Notes: generated by a model from the letters alone, not told the origin. Shown: positions 1 to 8,923, numbered from the stretch's first letter. The stretch is DNA of 64,000 nt from Rhizomicrobium electricum (GCF_011762045.1 NZ_JAASQS010000009.1:248001-312000); one strand, 5' to 3'. Program-made: numbers and translations.

Positions 1-165
1 CGTAGCGCAGTGGGGACCCAGGTCTTCAAACCTCAACGATCGCAGAAAACACGACGGATCTCACCGCCAACGGCGTGCGAGCGGATGCACCTGGGTTCCC
101 TTCCCCTCGCCCGCTACCGTTGCTCCGCAACGCTACCGGTCTCGGCCGGGAATGACAGTTCGGAG
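1..165. other. Non-coding segment at window edge
   Basis: No gene is supported here. The stretch lies downstream of the ABC-F gene and contains a short GTTGC/GCAAC hairpin near 120-131 inside GC-rich sequence. It has no T-run, so it is not a clear terminator. The open frames that cross it are shadows of the ABC-F gene. Confidence 0.4.
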
Positions 166-1968
166 CTACTTCCCCTCGATCTCTTCGCGCAGGGTTTCGA
201 GTTCGAGCCAGCGGTCTTCGCACGCCGTGCGTTCGGCTTCGGCGGCGGTGAGGCGGTCGGAGAGTTTGGTCACCCGCGACGGGTCCTTGGCGTAGAGCGC
301 GGGATCGGCCAGTTCGGCGTGCAGCTTCTCGATTTCCTTGCTCAGCTTGTCGATCTGACCGGGCAACTTTTCCAGCGCGTGCTTGTCGTTGAACGACAGC
401 TTGCGGCGCGGCGCATCGGCCTTGGCGCGCGGCGCGGACTTTTCCTTCTTCTCTTTCTCGGGCTTGGCCGCTTCGACGCCGCCGCCACGCTGCGCCACCA
501 TATCGGTGTAGCCGCCGGCGTATTCGGTGAAGCGTCCGTCGCCCTCGGCATAGAGGATCGCGGTCACGGTGCGGTCGAGAAAATCGCGGTCGTGGCTGAC
601 CAGCAGCACGGTGCCGGGATACTCGTCGATCATCTCTTCGAGGAGATCGAGGGTTTCGAGATCGAGATCGTTGGTCGGTTCGTCGAGCACCAGCAGATTG
701 CCCGGCTTGGCGAGCGCCTTGGCCAGCAGCAAGCGCGCCCGTTCGCCGCCCGACAGCACTTCCACCGGCGTGCCGGCCTGCTCGGGCAGGAACAGGAAGT
801 CCTGCATGTAGCTCATGACGTGGCGCATCTGGCCGCCGACTTCGACCTTGTCGCCGTGGCCGCCGGTGAGAACCTCTTTGAGCGACGCCTGGCCGTCGAG
901 CAGCGCGCGGCTCTGATCGAGGGTCACCAGCGCGATGTTGGTGCCGTGAATGACCTCGCCGGTATCGGGCTCCAGACGCTTGGTGAGAAGCTTTAAAAGC
1001 GTGGTCTTGCCGGCACCGTTGGAACCGATCACACCGATCCGGTCGCCTCTTAAGATGCGGGTCGAGAAGTCCGTTACAACCGGCTTATCGCCGTAGCTTT
1101 TCGAGATGCCGCGCGCCTCGATCACACGGGTGCCGGCACTGCCCGCCTCGCTGACGGAAAAACTCACCTGCCCGAGCTGGCGGCGGGCCTCGCGACGCTC
1201 GCGGCGGAGTTCGCCGAGCAGCGCCATGCGGCGGACATTGCGCTTGCGCCGCGCAGTGACGCCGTAGCGGACCCAATGCTCCTCGGCGACGATCTTGCGG
1301 TTCAATTTCTGGCGGTCGCGTTCTTCTTCTTCGAGGAGCTGATCGCGCCAGGCCTCGTAACCGGAAAAGCCGCGATCGAGCCGCTGGGTCTTGCCGCGGT
1401 CGAGCCACACCGTGGCGCGCGACAGCCGTTCGAGGAAGCGCCGGTCGTGGCTGATGAGAACCAGCGCGCCGCTCATCGCCGTAAGCTCGCCTTCCAGCCA
1501 TTCGATGGCGGGCAGATCGAGATGATTGGTGGGCTCGTCCAACAGCAGAATATCGGGCTCAGGCGCCAGCACGCGCGCCAAGGCGGCACGACGCGCCTGC
1601 CCGCCCGACAATGCGTCGATGGACTCGCTCCCCGACAGGCCCAGCATGCCGAGCAGATAATGCGCACGCGAAATGTCGTCGCCCGGCGCGAGACCGCCGG
1701 CCACGTAAGCCAGCGTATCGGGATAGCCCGACAAATCCGGCTCTTGCGGAAGGTAACGAATGGTGGCGTCGGGCTGCGCAAAGCGGCGGCCGCCATCGGG
1801 CTCCAGCATGCCGGCCGCGATTTTCAGCAACGTCGACTTTCCGGAGCCGTTGCGGCCGACCAGACACAGGCGTTCGCCGGGTTCGACGAACAACTCGGCG
1901 CCGTCGAGCAGCGGCGTGGTTCCGATCGTCAGATGGACGTCTTGCAGAGTCAGAAGCGGTGCGGGCAT
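166..1968 (-). CDS. uup: ABC-F family ATPase, Uup type
   Basis: This soluble protein has two tandem ABC ATPase domains and no membrane segment, which is the ABC-F architecture. Such proteins act on ribosomes or nucleic acid rather than in transport. Residues 1-230 carry the first ATPase with Walker A GRNGSGKST and signature LSGGQ. The second ATPase carries GSNGAGKTT, signature LSGGE and LVLDEPTNDLD. The last ~80 residues (after about 520) form a charged coiled coil like the Uup C-terminal DNA-binding domain. The 600-aa length and the opening motif LLDGAELFVEPGERLCLVGRN match Uup rather than EttA. The start is the first ATG. It stands alone on the minus strand. The family call is firm; the exact role (ribosome rescue or transposon excision control as reported for Uup) is inferred. 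Confidence 0.85.
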   Translation of the reverse strand: MPAPLLTLQDVHLTIGTTPLLDGAELFVEPGERLCLVGRNGSGKSTLLKIAAGMLEPDGGRRFAQPDATIRYLPQEPDLSGYPDTLAYVAGGLAPGDDISRAHYLLGMLGLSGSESIDALSGGQARRAALARVLAPEPDILLLDEPTNHLDLPAIEWLEGELTAMSGALVLISHDRRFLERLSRATVWLDRGKTQRLDRGFSGYEAWRDQLLEEEERDRQKLNRKIVAEEHWVRYGVTARRKRNVRRMALLGELRRERREARRQLGQVSFSVSEAGSAGTRVIEARGISKSYGDKPVVTDFSTRILRGDRIGVIGSNGAGKTTLLKLLTKRLEPDTGEVIHGTNIALVTLDQSRALLDGQASLKEVLTGGHGDKVEVGGQMRHVMSYMQDFLFLPEQAGTPVEVLSGGERARLLLAKALAKPGNLLVLDEPTNDLDLETLDLLEEMIDEYPGTVLLVSHDRDFLDRTVTAILYAEGDGRFTEYAGGYTDMVAQRGGGVEAAKPEKEKKEKSAPRAKADAPRRKLSFNDKHALEKLPGQIDKLSKEIEKLHAELADPALYAKDPSRVTKLSDRLTAAEAERTACEDRWLELETLREEIEGK

Positions 1969-2006
1969 GGGGCTCGTTTAGCCCACGCCGCGCACCACGT
2001 CACGCC

Positions 2007-2357
2007 TCAGGTGCCGACCAATTTGCTGCGGCCGGTCGAGAGGCGATTGTCACTCGGGTCCGAGAGATCCCCGGCGACATTCAAATCGTCCACGCCCATT
2101 GTGTTGGGATAGCCCTGATCGAGCGGATCTGCGCCCACCAGACCTGAACTCGCGGTCGTTCCCGTCTGCGAGATACCCTCAGGGTTGCCGCCCGCCGCAG
2201 GCACATTCGGAATACCCGATTTGGTGCCAGCATGGCGTGTTTCGGCGTCGATTTCAGCGCAGGCGCGCTGCCAATGCTGCTCGCGGCGCCCCTCGGGCCG
2301 GCCTTCCTCTTCCCAAAGGGCATGCGCCCGTTCGCGGATGCGGTCTTCCCGTTCCAT
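2007..2357 (-). CDS. DUF2934 domain protein
   Basis: A 116-aa protein whose first ~35 residues (RIRERAHALWEEEGRPEGR followed by an HW pair) match the short DUF2934 helical motif common in Alphaproteobacteria, whose function is unknown. The rest, after residue ~45, is low in predicted structure and rich in Gly, Asn, Asp and Pro. The start is set by a GAGGTGA ribosome-binding site a few bases upstream of the ATG. It is followed on the same strand by the ABC-F gene, 38 bp away, so it could be co-transcribed with it. No catalytic motif is visible. Confidence 0.7.
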   Translation of the reverse strand: MEREDRIRERAHALWEEEGRPEGRREQHWQRACAEIDAETRHAGTKSGIPNVPAAGGNPEGISQTGTTASSGLVGADPLDQGYPNTMGVDDLNVAGDLSDPSDNRLSTGRSKLVGT

Positions 2358-2944
2358 TTCATCACCTCGGAATCGCTCTTCCGCACCACAACGTTCTGGT
2401 TACAGGCATGATCCGCATTCGCGACGATTTCGAAGAAATCGTCACCGCCGCGAGGTAAGGGCCGAGCGTGACGTCACTTTCCAGAAAACCGAGACGTTTT
2501 TGCCACGCATATAAAATTAGCAGAAGGCGGTGGAAACATCCTAATATTTGTGCAGTTCGGTGCCAGAAAGCGACCCGATCTTGCCCTTGCGTGACATTCT
2601 CGATTGGCAGATGTGCGCTTGTCGCAAAGCAAAGAGTCCATGAAATATCAGCAACCTAGCGTCACAGATTTGTCAAATCAGGAGCTCCGGAGCGCTCCCG
2701 CGAGTGCTAAATTAACATATCCGCTTGGCCGCGTGCTTCCTGAGCAATCTGATATCGACTAGCTTTCAGCTTGCTATTCGTTAGTTATTTAATTGCTCTA
2801 TCGCAAACGACTTTAGCTCGACATCCCCCCCCATCGGGCAGTCTTGCCCAACATCCGTCCTTGCCTGTGCTGGTGGCACTTTGCGGTGTACCGCAGCGCT
2901 TGAGGCCAAGGGAATTTGCCGTTGCGAACAAGGGGGTAAAACCA
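2358..2944. other. Long leader/intergenic region upstream of TonB receptor
   Basis: This is about 590 bp that is more AT-rich than its surroundings, lying between divergent genes. An open frame enters the TonB-receptor frame from 2771, but its product lacks a signal peptide at its N-terminus, so I treat it as untranslated leader. The promoter of the receptor should lie here; I cannot place a -35/-10 pair with confidence. No riboswitch was recognised. Confidence 0.5.
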
Positions 2945-5900
2945 GTGTTAAGAAAAATTAGCAGTGCCCTGCTGGCCTCTGCAGCCATTGTGGGCCTCTC
3001 TACTGCAGCGTTTGCAGCCGATGTGGAAACGGTGACCGTCACCGGTACCCGCATTCCGCACGCCAACGTCGAAGCACCGACTGCCGTCACCACCATTTCC
3101 TCGGAAGTCCTGCAAATGTCCGGCACGGTCAACGTGTCCGACATGCTGCGTTCGGTCCCGAGCTTCGGCGTGTCCGGCATTTCGGCGACGAACTCGAACT
3201 TTGCGACGACGGGCGCCGGTATCAGCACCCTCGAACTGCGGAACCTCGGTGAAGATCGCACCCTCGTGCTGGTCAACGGCCGCCGCTATGTCGCGGGCGT
3301 CGCCGGATCGAGCGCGGTGGACTTCAACACCGTTCCGACCGACCTGATCGACCGCGTCGAAGTCATCACCGGTGGCGCGTCGGCCATTTACGGTTCGGAC
3401 GCCCTCGCCGGCGTCATCAACGTCATTCTGAAGACCGACTACGAAGGCATGACTGCCGACGTGCAGACCGGCCGTACGGAATACGACGACGAAGTGACCT
3501 ACAAAGTGCATGCCATGTTCGGCAGCAACTTCGCCAACAACAAGGGCAACCTCGTCGTGTCGGCCACCTGGTCGCGCAACGAAGGCGCCTGGGCGAAGAA
3601 CCGCGGTCCGCTGCGCTCCGACCTCACCGTCAGTGGCGGCAAGTCGAGCTATAGCGCCTACGGCCGTATCGCCGTGCAGGCCGACTTCGACACCACCGCT
3701 CTTGCCACGCTCGATCCCACCAAGCCCGGCGATATCGAAAACGCCGTCGGCGGCGGTGAAGTTGACGTCGTCGGTTCCGGCGTGGGCCCGACGGGCACCG
3801 TGAGCCCGTATGGCAGCAAGTACGGCTTCGATCGCCAGCCCTGGCGCGCCATCGAAGTGCCGGTCGATCGCTTGGTGTTCTCGACCAATGGTCACTACAA
3901 CCTGACCAACAGCCTGCAGTTCTATATGGAAACGACCTTCGCCAACACGAAGTCGTCGGCCAATATCGAACCGTATCCGCATGACAGCGCCGACCTGAAC
4001 AACATTCCGGCGAGCGCCGGCGGCGGCGGCGGCATTTCGATCTACAATCCCTATGTCCCCGCGTCGATCCGCGCTGCGGCTCTGGCTTCGCAAGCCAATC
4101 TGTTCACCGCCCGCGATGCCGCTCTGGCACAGGCCGCCTCGGCTGCCACTCCGGCTCTTGCTGACGCTTGGACGACGGAAGCCGCCACGCTCAACCAACT
4201 CGGCTTGTCGGATAATTATCTGACCTATCGCCGCCGTCTGACCGAGTTCGGACCGCGCCATTACAACGCCAACCGCGATCTCTATCGCCTCGTGGTCGGC
4301 GCCAAGGGCACGATCTTCGACAACTATAACTGGGATCTGTACTTCAACTGGGGTCACACGCTCGACACCCAGCAGGGTACCGGCCAGATCAACATCCCGA
4401 ACCTGCGCGAAGCGGTGCAGGCTCATACGGCCACTGCGGCCGATATCTCCGCTGGCGCTCTTCTCGGCGGCGGCCCGGCCAAAGTCGGCGACATCATCTG
4501 CGATAACAGCTACGCGCAGGCCGAAGGTTGCGTTCCGATCAATCTGTTCGGCCTCAACTCGGTCACTCCGGACGCCCTCAAGTATGTGATGGCCCCGCAG
4601 AGCCGTATCGACAATATCGACCAGCAGGTGATCGCCGGTTCGATTTCCGGCCCGGTCTTCAAGATGCCGGCCGGCGACGTCTCCGGTGTTGTCGGCTTCG
4701 AGTATCGCCGTGAATATGCTTCGGACGTTCCGGATGCGCTGTCCCAATCGGGCCAGAACGCCGGCAACAAAGAGCCGGAGACCATCGGCAGCTACCACGT
4801 GCTCGAATTCTTCGCGGAAACGGAAGTCCCGATCCTGAAGAACGAGTTCCTGGCGAAGGACCTTTCGGTCGGCGGTGCCGTCCGCTGGTCGCAGTATGGC
4901 ACCGGCAACTCGACCACCATCACCAACGCCTACACGGGCCGTATCTCCTGGTCGCCTCTCGACGACCTGCGCTTCCGCGCCCAGTATGCGAAAGCGGTGC
5001 GTGCGGCGAACATCACTGAAATGTTCGCACCGGGCGGCGAAGACTTCGCCTCGGTCGACGATCCTTGCAACGGCGTGACCCCGACCTCAACGGGCTCGAC
5101 GGCGGCGCACTGCTTGGCCGATCCGACCGTCGCAGCACGCGTTGCGGCCACCGGTTCGCTCACCCTGTCGCTTGCCGAAATCCAGGGCACGGGCGGCACG
5201 AACGGCAAGGGCAAGCAGGACCTGTCGCCTGAAAAGTCCGACACCTACACTCTCGGCGCCGTGTTCAACCACGACTTCGGTTCGTACGGCTCGCTGATGT
5301 TGTCGGTCGACTATTACGACATCGACATCCAGAACGTGATCACCCGTGTCGGCCGGCAGCAGGCCATCGACCTCTGCTACAAGGGCACGAGCTATCCGAA
5401 CGCGTTCTGCGACATGGTCGTCCGCAAGTCCACTGGCGGCAACTTCCAGAAGGGTGCGATCACCGAAGTCAATACCGGCTACTTCAACCAGGGTTATGTG
5501 AAGGAAAACGGCTTCGACATCGCGATCTCGCACAACTTCGACCTGAACGAAGTCGATTGGCTCAAGGGCGGTCTCGGCCTCGACGATGTCGGCCAGATCT
5601 CCACCCGTTTGAACTGGACCTACACCAACGGATTCTCGGATGAATCCTTCGGTGAAGTCACCAACGACAACGGTGTGGTCGGCGCGCCCAAGCATAAGGC
5701 CCAGTTCGGCCTCATCTACCAGAACGGCCCGCTGTCGATGCAGTGGGAGACGGACTTCCAGAGCCGCGTCTACCTCACGCCGTTCCAAAAGATCTCCATC
5801 CGTCCGTACTATCTGCACAACCTGTCGGCCTCGTATCAGGTCACGGACGAACTGGAATTCTTCGGCGGCGTGAACAACCTGCTCAACATCCGCGCTCCGT

Positions 5901-6001
5901 TCGTTCCGAACGCGTACGCCACGACCGGCACCACCTCGGTTGCCGACGTGTACGATGCCATCGGCCGCCGCTTCTTCCTCGGCGCCCGCTTCAAGATGTA
6001 A
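2945..6001 (+). CDS. TonB-dependent outer-membrane receptor
   Basis: A 1018-aa TonB-dependent transporter for energised uptake across the outer membrane. I chose GTG 2945 because AGGGGGT lies just upstream and the resulting N-terminus (LRKISSALLASAAIVGLSTA) is a textbook signal peptide ending in AFA. Cleavage leaves ADVETVTVTGTRI, containing a TonB box. A plug domain follows (SDMLRSVPSFG, VLVNGRRYVAG, GGASAIYGSDALAGVINVI), then a beta barrel with a family C-terminus (GRRFFLGARFKM). The substrate is not evident: no adjacent siderophore, cobalamin or sugar operon. The 1,000-residue barrel with large loops resembles the many oligosaccharide or unknown-substrate receptors of alphaproteobacteria. 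A strong intrinsic terminator follows directly. Confidence 0.9.
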   Translation: MLRKISSALLASAAIVGLSTAAFAADVETVTVTGTRIPHANVEAPTAVTTISSEVLQMSGTVNVSDMLRSVPSFGVSGISATNSNFATTGAGISTLELRNLGEDRTLVLVNGRRYVAGVAGSSAVDFNTVPTDLIDRVEVITGGASAIYGSDALAGVINVILKTDYEGMTADVQTGRTEYDDEVTYKVHAMFGSNFANNKGNLVVSATWSRNEGAWAKNRGPLRSDLTVSGGKSSYSAYGRIAVQADFDTTALATLDPTKPGDIENAVGGGEVDVVGSGVGPTGTVSPYGSKYGFDRQPWRAIEVPVDRLVFSTNGHYNLTNSLQFYMETTFANTKSSANIEPYPHDSADLNNIPASAGGGGGISIYNPYVPASIRAAALASQANLFTARDAALAQAASAATPALADAWTTEAATLNQLGLSDNYLTYRRRLTEFGPRHYNANRDLYRLVVGAKGTIFDNYNWDLYFNWGHTLDTQQGTGQINIPNLREAVQAHTATAADISAGALLGGGPAKVGDIICDNSYAQAEGCVPINLFGLNSVTPDALKYVMAPQSRIDNIDQQVIAGSISGPVFKMPAGDVSGVVGFEYRREYASDVPDALSQSGQNAGNKEPETIGSYHVLEFFAETEVPILKNEFLAKDLSVGGAVRWSQYGTGNSTTITNAYTGRISWSPLDDLRFRAQYAKAVRAANITEMFAPGGEDFASVDDPCNGVTPTSTGSTAAHCLADPTVAARVAATGSLTLSLAEIQGTGGTNGKGKQDLSPEKSDTYTLGAVFNHDFGSYGSLMLSVDYYDIDIQNVITRVGRQQAIDLCYKGTSYPNAFCDMVVRKSTGGNFQKGAITEVNTGYFNQGYVKENGFDIAISHNFDLNEVDWLKGGLGLDDVGQISTRLNWTYTNGFSDESFGEVTNDNGVVGAPKHKAQFGLIYQNGPLSMQWETDFQSRVYLTPFQKISIRPYYLHNLSASYQVTDELEFFGGVNNLLNIRAPFVPNAYATTGTTSVADVYDAIGRRFFLGARFKM

Positions 6002-6023
6002 TTCGTAACGGCATACTCTTTCG

Positions 6024-6058
6024 GCGGCGGGCTTCGGCCCGCCGCTTTTTTTTTTTTT
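6024..6058 (+). terminator. Intrinsic terminator of TonB receptor
   Basis: A perfect 9-bp stem (GCGGCGGGC / GCCCGCCGC) with a TTCG tetraloop is followed by 13 consecutive T. It lies 22 bp after the receptor stop codon. Confidence 0.95.
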
Positions 6059-6123
6059 GCGCAGCGCGTACAGCGGCTCGATCAACGCCAAGGGCGTTGC
6101 CGCGCATCATCAGGTCGTGGAGA

Positions 6124-6474
6124 TCAGACTTCCTCGGGCACGCCCGTCAGGGCGTTGTCGATGCGCGCCTTCAGCGCCCTGCCCGCCTCGGTGAGGTAGA
6201 CGAGGCGCCGGCGGCCGTCTTCGGGATGACGGGTGACCGTTACCAGCGCGCCGTCGAAACCGGCGAGTTTGCTCTCGCCGCGCAAACGGTCCACGGCGCG
6301 CGAGACCAAGCTCTCGCCGTAGCCCGACAGATAGACAAGATCCTTGATGGCGATGCCGTCGTTCTCGCAGACGTGCAGGAACAAGACGACGCCGGGCAGC
6401 GACACATCGCGGCTCGATAGCCGCATCGCATCGATCAATGCCAAGAGGCGCGCAAAGGAACCCGGCTCGGCCAT
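6124..6474 (-). CDS. MarR-like winged-helix regulator (short)
   Basis: A 116-aa protein with a MarR-type core: helix LPGVVLFLHVCENDGIAIKDLVYLSG, recognition helix GESLVSRAVDRLRG, and wing TRHPEDGRRRLVYLTEAGRAL. MarR proteins usually have 140-160 residues; the N-terminal dimerisation helices are short here, so it may be a minimal or specialised member. It begins 9 bp after the small gene at 6484-6690, suggesting a two-gene operon. The gene converges on the TonB-receptor terminator. Its target is unknown. Confidence 0.65.
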   Translation of the reverse strand: MAEPGSFARLLALIDAMRLSSRDVSLPGVVLFLHVCENDGIAIKDLVYLSGYGESLVSRAVDRLRGESKLAGFDGALVTVTRHPEDGRRRLVYLTEAGRALKARIDNALTGVPEEV

Positions 6475-6483
6475 CTAGCGGCT

Positions 6484-6690
6484 CTAGCGCGCGCCGGGCC
6501 GCGGAGCTTCCAGCGTGTCGAGTGCGAGGCCGTCGTGCCGGCGCTCCCGCCGCTCCCGCATGGTCATCTCGGCGTGAGGATAGCGCGCCTGAATTTCCTC
6601 AAGGTAGGACTTCAGCGCGTTTTGGTGGGCTGCTGCTTCAACGTAATCATCCGCATCGATGTCGACGACGATCTGTGCCCGCAAACGCAT
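6484..6690 (-). CDS. Small conserved-looking hypothetical protein (68 aa)
   Basis: I do not recognise a family. From ATG 6690 (with AGGGGC about 7 bases upstream) it encodes an acidic-then-basic 68-residue protein: a beta-strand-like start MRLRAQIVVDIDADDYVEAA, a helix with LKSYLEEIQARYP, and a strongly basic stretch MRERRERRHDG. A longer open frame to 6804 lacks a ribosome site. It sits directly upstream of the MarR-like gene and may encode its partner or an effector of the same operon. Soluble, no signal peptide or membrane segment. Confidence 0.55.
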   Translation of the reverse strand: MRLRAQIVVDIDADDYVEAAAHQNALKSYLEEIQARYPHAEMTMRERRERRHDGLALDTLEAPRPGAR

Positions 6691-6936
6691 GGATATGCCC
6701 CTGAAATACCGTTCTTTCCGTTGAGGATACGAAATTATTACAGAACAGCAATGCGATTGTTTAGCGCAGATCAAGATTATCGGCAAATCGTTGCACACCT
6801 GCAATCATCCATTGCTGCAATTTATTCGCATTCAGTAGATATAACTTTGCACGATTACTGCCGCGGCCGGGGAATCCGCTTGAATGCCGTTGCGTCGCTG
6901 CAGCTAGGACCTATGCCGAGGCCACCGGAATCACCC

Positions 6937-7878
6937 ATGAAATTGTTCTTCTGCCGCATCCCGGACGGCAATTTCGGCGACGATCTCAACCCCTATTTGT
7001 GGCCCCGCCTGCTGCCCGACGCGTTCGACGGCGCGGTCGAGTACCGGCCCAAGGACAACCATGCGATCGACCTCGCCGACCCGCAGGAGGAGCTGTTCGT
7101 CGGGATCGGCACCCTGATCCGGCGGGAGTTGCCGGCGACGGCAATCAAGCACGTGTTCGGCAGCGGCTTCGGCTACGGCGCCCTGCCCGATGACGGCAAC
7201 TGGCACTACCACTGCGTCCGCGGCCCGCTGACCGCCGCCAAGCTCGGCCTCGATCCGGCCAAAGGCATCACCGATCCGGCCGTGCTGATCCGCCTGCTGC
7301 CGCGGCCGGCGAGCGAGAAGCGCCACCGCGTCTCCTTCATTCCGCATTGGGAGATGGCGATCTCGGGCGACTGGCAGGCGGTCTGCCGCCTCGCCGGCAT
7401 CCACTACATCGATCCGCGCCGCTCGCCGGCCGAAGTCATGGCCGATATCGCCGCCACCGAGACGCTGATTACCGAAGCGCTGCACGGCGCCATCGTCGCC
7501 GACGCGCTGCGGGTGCCGTGGACGCCGGTGTCGTCGAAACACACCATTCTCGATTTCAAATGGCACGACTGGTGCGGCTCGGTCGGCCTGACCTACGCGC
7601 CCACCGCGGTGCCGACCTTCTGGCGACCGCGCCCGCACATCGGCCGCCTCATCAACGGCGCCAAGCAATTGCAGGCCGCGGCAACGCTCGCCTATCTGAT
7701 CAAATCCGGGCGGCCGATGCTAAGCCGCGACGGCGTGCTCGAAAACCGCATCGAACGGCTGCTGGAAACGTTGGATGCGTTCTGCAGGCCGCGCGGATTC
7801 CGGCTCAATACGGGGTCACGCGGAGACGCGGAGGCGCGGAGGGAAACTGCAGATCCTCGGACAGTGGCCGGGGAGTAA
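6937..7878 (+). CDS. Polysaccharide pyruvyl transferase family protein (copy 1)
   Basis: A 313-aa protein of the pyruvyl-transferase/CsaB-like fold, which puts pyruvate ketals on surface polysaccharide. Visible landmarks are the N-terminal GNFGDDLNPYLWPRLLP, the LFVGIGTL strand, VFGSGFGYG, VRGPLTAAKLGL, the ITDPAVLI segment and the late ITEALHGAIVADALRVPW helix-turn typical of the family. ATG 6937 was chosen because the paralog at 7921-8811 begins at the same residue; an upstream in-frame ATG at 6913 is possible. The last ~20 residues (after TGSRGDAEARRE) are encoded by a repeated element and look like an acquired extension absent from the paralog. The two paralogs converge tail to tail. Confidence 0.8.
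   Translation: MKLFFCRIPDGNFGDDLNPYLWPRLLPDAFDGAVEYRPKDNHAIDLADPQEELFVGIGTLIRRELPATAIKHVFGSGFGYGALPDDGNWHYHCVRGPLTAAKLGLDPAKGITDPAVLIRLLPRPASEKRHRVSFIPHWEMAISGDWQAVCRLAGIHYIDPRRSPAEVMADIAATETLITEALHGAIVADALRVPWTPVSSKHTILDFKWHDWCGSVGLTYAPTAVPTFWRPRPHIGRLINGAKQLQAAATLAYLIKSGRPMLSRDGVLENRIERLLETLDAFCRPRGFRLNTGSRGDAEARRETADPRTVAGE
7816..7846 (+). repeat. REP-like element, left copy
   Basis: The GC-rich stretch contains ACGCGGAGGCGCGGAG at 7826-7841, preceded by a partial internal repetition (CACGCGGAGACGCGG). The same 16-mer recurs in inverted orientation at 7904-7919. The sequence type resembles the short interspersed ACGCGGAG elements seen between genes in many bacteria. This copy is translated as the C-terminus of pyruvyl transferase copy 1. 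Confidence 0.6.
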
Positions 7879-7901
7879 GCGGCGTAATCCGTTGGTTTTC
7901 G

Positions 7902-7920
7902 CTCTCCGCGCCTCCGCGTG
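7902..7920 (-). repeat. REP-like element, right inverted copy
   Basis: CTCTCCGCGCCTCCGCGTG is the reverse complement of the element at 7816-7846 over 16 bp. It abuts the stop codon of pyruvyl transferase copy 2. The pair could fold as a 16-bp stem with a ~62-nt loop between the convergent genes and so act as a bidirectional mRNA end. There is no T-run. Confidence 0.55.
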
Positions 7921-8811
7921 CTAATACTGCGGCGCGAGGTTCACGGCGAAGCGGTGGGGATTTGCGAACGCCTCAAGCACCTCGACGAGACGGTCGGTCA
8001 GCCGCGCGATGACGACATCGTTCGATAGCCGGGAGCTGTGATCGAGGCGGGTCAGCACCGACGCACCATAAGCCATTTTCGCCGCCATCACGGCGCGGCT
8101 GCGCAAGCCCGACGCGGGCGTCCAGATCGCCGGAATGGCAACGGGCTCGTAGGCCTGCCCGATCGAAGCGCACCAGTCGCGCCATTTGAAGTCCTGGATG
8201 TGGTGCTTCGACGACACCGCGATCCACGGCACCCTGAGCGCGTCGGCGACGATGGCGCCGTGCAGCGCCTCCGAAATCAGCGTGCCGGTGGACGAGATCG
8301 CTTCCAACACCTGGAACGGCGGCCAGCGCGGATCGATGAAATGGATGCCGACCATGCGGCAGATCTTCTGCCACGCGCCCGATTGCGCCTGGCACCAATG
8401 CGGCATGAACGAGACGCGATGGATGGGCTCGGGCGCCGCGGGCGGCAGGAGCCGCACCAATATCGCGGGATCGGCGATCGCCAGCGTGGAATCGAGCCCG
8501 AGCGCGTCCGCCGTCAGCGGCCCGCGCACGCATTGGATGTCCCACTGACCGTTGATGTCGGGCAGGCGGGAACCGTCGCAGCCGCTGCCGAACACGACCT
8601 TGCGGCCGACGGCGGGAACCTTGTCGTGGATCAGGGTGCCGATGCCGACGAACAGCGTATCGCGCGAATCCTCGTGATCGACGGCGGCCGCTTCGAGCGG
8701 CGTGAAACGCACCGCGCCTTCGAACGCATCCGGCAAAAGCCGCGGCCACAGATAGGTGTTGAGATCGTCGCCGAAATTGCCCGCCGGCACGTCGCAATAG
8801 AACAGCTTCAC
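7921..8811 (-). CDS. Polysaccharide pyruvyl transferase family protein (copy 2)
   Basis: A 296-aa paralog of copy 1, alignable from its first residue (KLFYCDVPAGNFGDDLN) through VGIGTLI, VFGSGCDGS, VRGPLTADALGLD, PHWCQAQSGAWQKICRMVGI, SEALHGAIVADALRVPW and SSKHHIQDFKWRDWC. The start codon is GTG at 8811. The two genes share high similarity over most of their length but are in opposite orientation, as after an inverted duplication. Likely role: pyruvylation, or a related step, of exopolysaccharide or cell-wall glycan in the cytoplasm. No other glycan genes flank it, so the substrate is open. Confidence 0.8.
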   Translation of the reverse strand: MKLFYCDVPAGNFGDDLNTYLWPRLLPDAFEGAVRFTPLEAAAVDHEDSRDTLFVGIGTLIHDKVPAVGRKVVFGSGCDGSRLPDINGQWDIQCVRGPLTADALGLDSTLAIADPAILVRLLPPAAPEPIHRVSFMPHWCQAQSGAWQKICRMVGIHFIDPRWPPFQVLEAISSTGTLISEALHGAIVADALRVPWIAVSSKHHIQDFKWRDWCASIGQAYEPVAIPAIWTPASGLRSRAVMAAKMAYGASVLTRLDHSSRLSNDVVIARLTDRLVEVLEAFANPHRFAVNLAPQY

Positions 8812-8833
8812 GCGAGTCCCACTTTCTATATTT

Positions 8834-8854
8834 AGTCTACCTATAAAATAGACT
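8834..8854 (-). promoter_or_regulatory. AT-rich palindrome upstream of pyruvyl transferase copy 2
   Basis: AGTCTA - 9 bp - TAGACT forms a perfect 6-bp inverted repeat 22 bp upstream of the GTG start, in an AT-rich island (8823-8863) within GC-rich DNA. It is positioned like an operator or core-promoter overlap. No known regulator consensus is recognised. Confidence 0.35.
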
Positions 8855-8923
8855 TATTTTTACCCCATGCCAACCCAGTTCTCAACGCGGGGGCTGCGGC
8901 GGGCGTTGCGGCGCGTCTGTAAC

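Noticed and set aside
1..45. tRNA-like start (GTAGCGCAGTGG, then CTTCAAA in an AGGT/ACCT stem)
   Set aside because: No acceptor stem or T-loop (GTTCRA) follows, and the anticodon stem is only four pairs. It does not fold as a tRNA.
120..150. Terminator after the ABC-F gene
   Set aside because: A short hairpin is visible but lacks any T-run on the minus strand.
2771..2944. 58-residue N-terminal extension of the TonB receptor
   Set aside because: It would bury the signal peptide; GTG 2945 with AGGGGGT fits a secreted outer-membrane protein.
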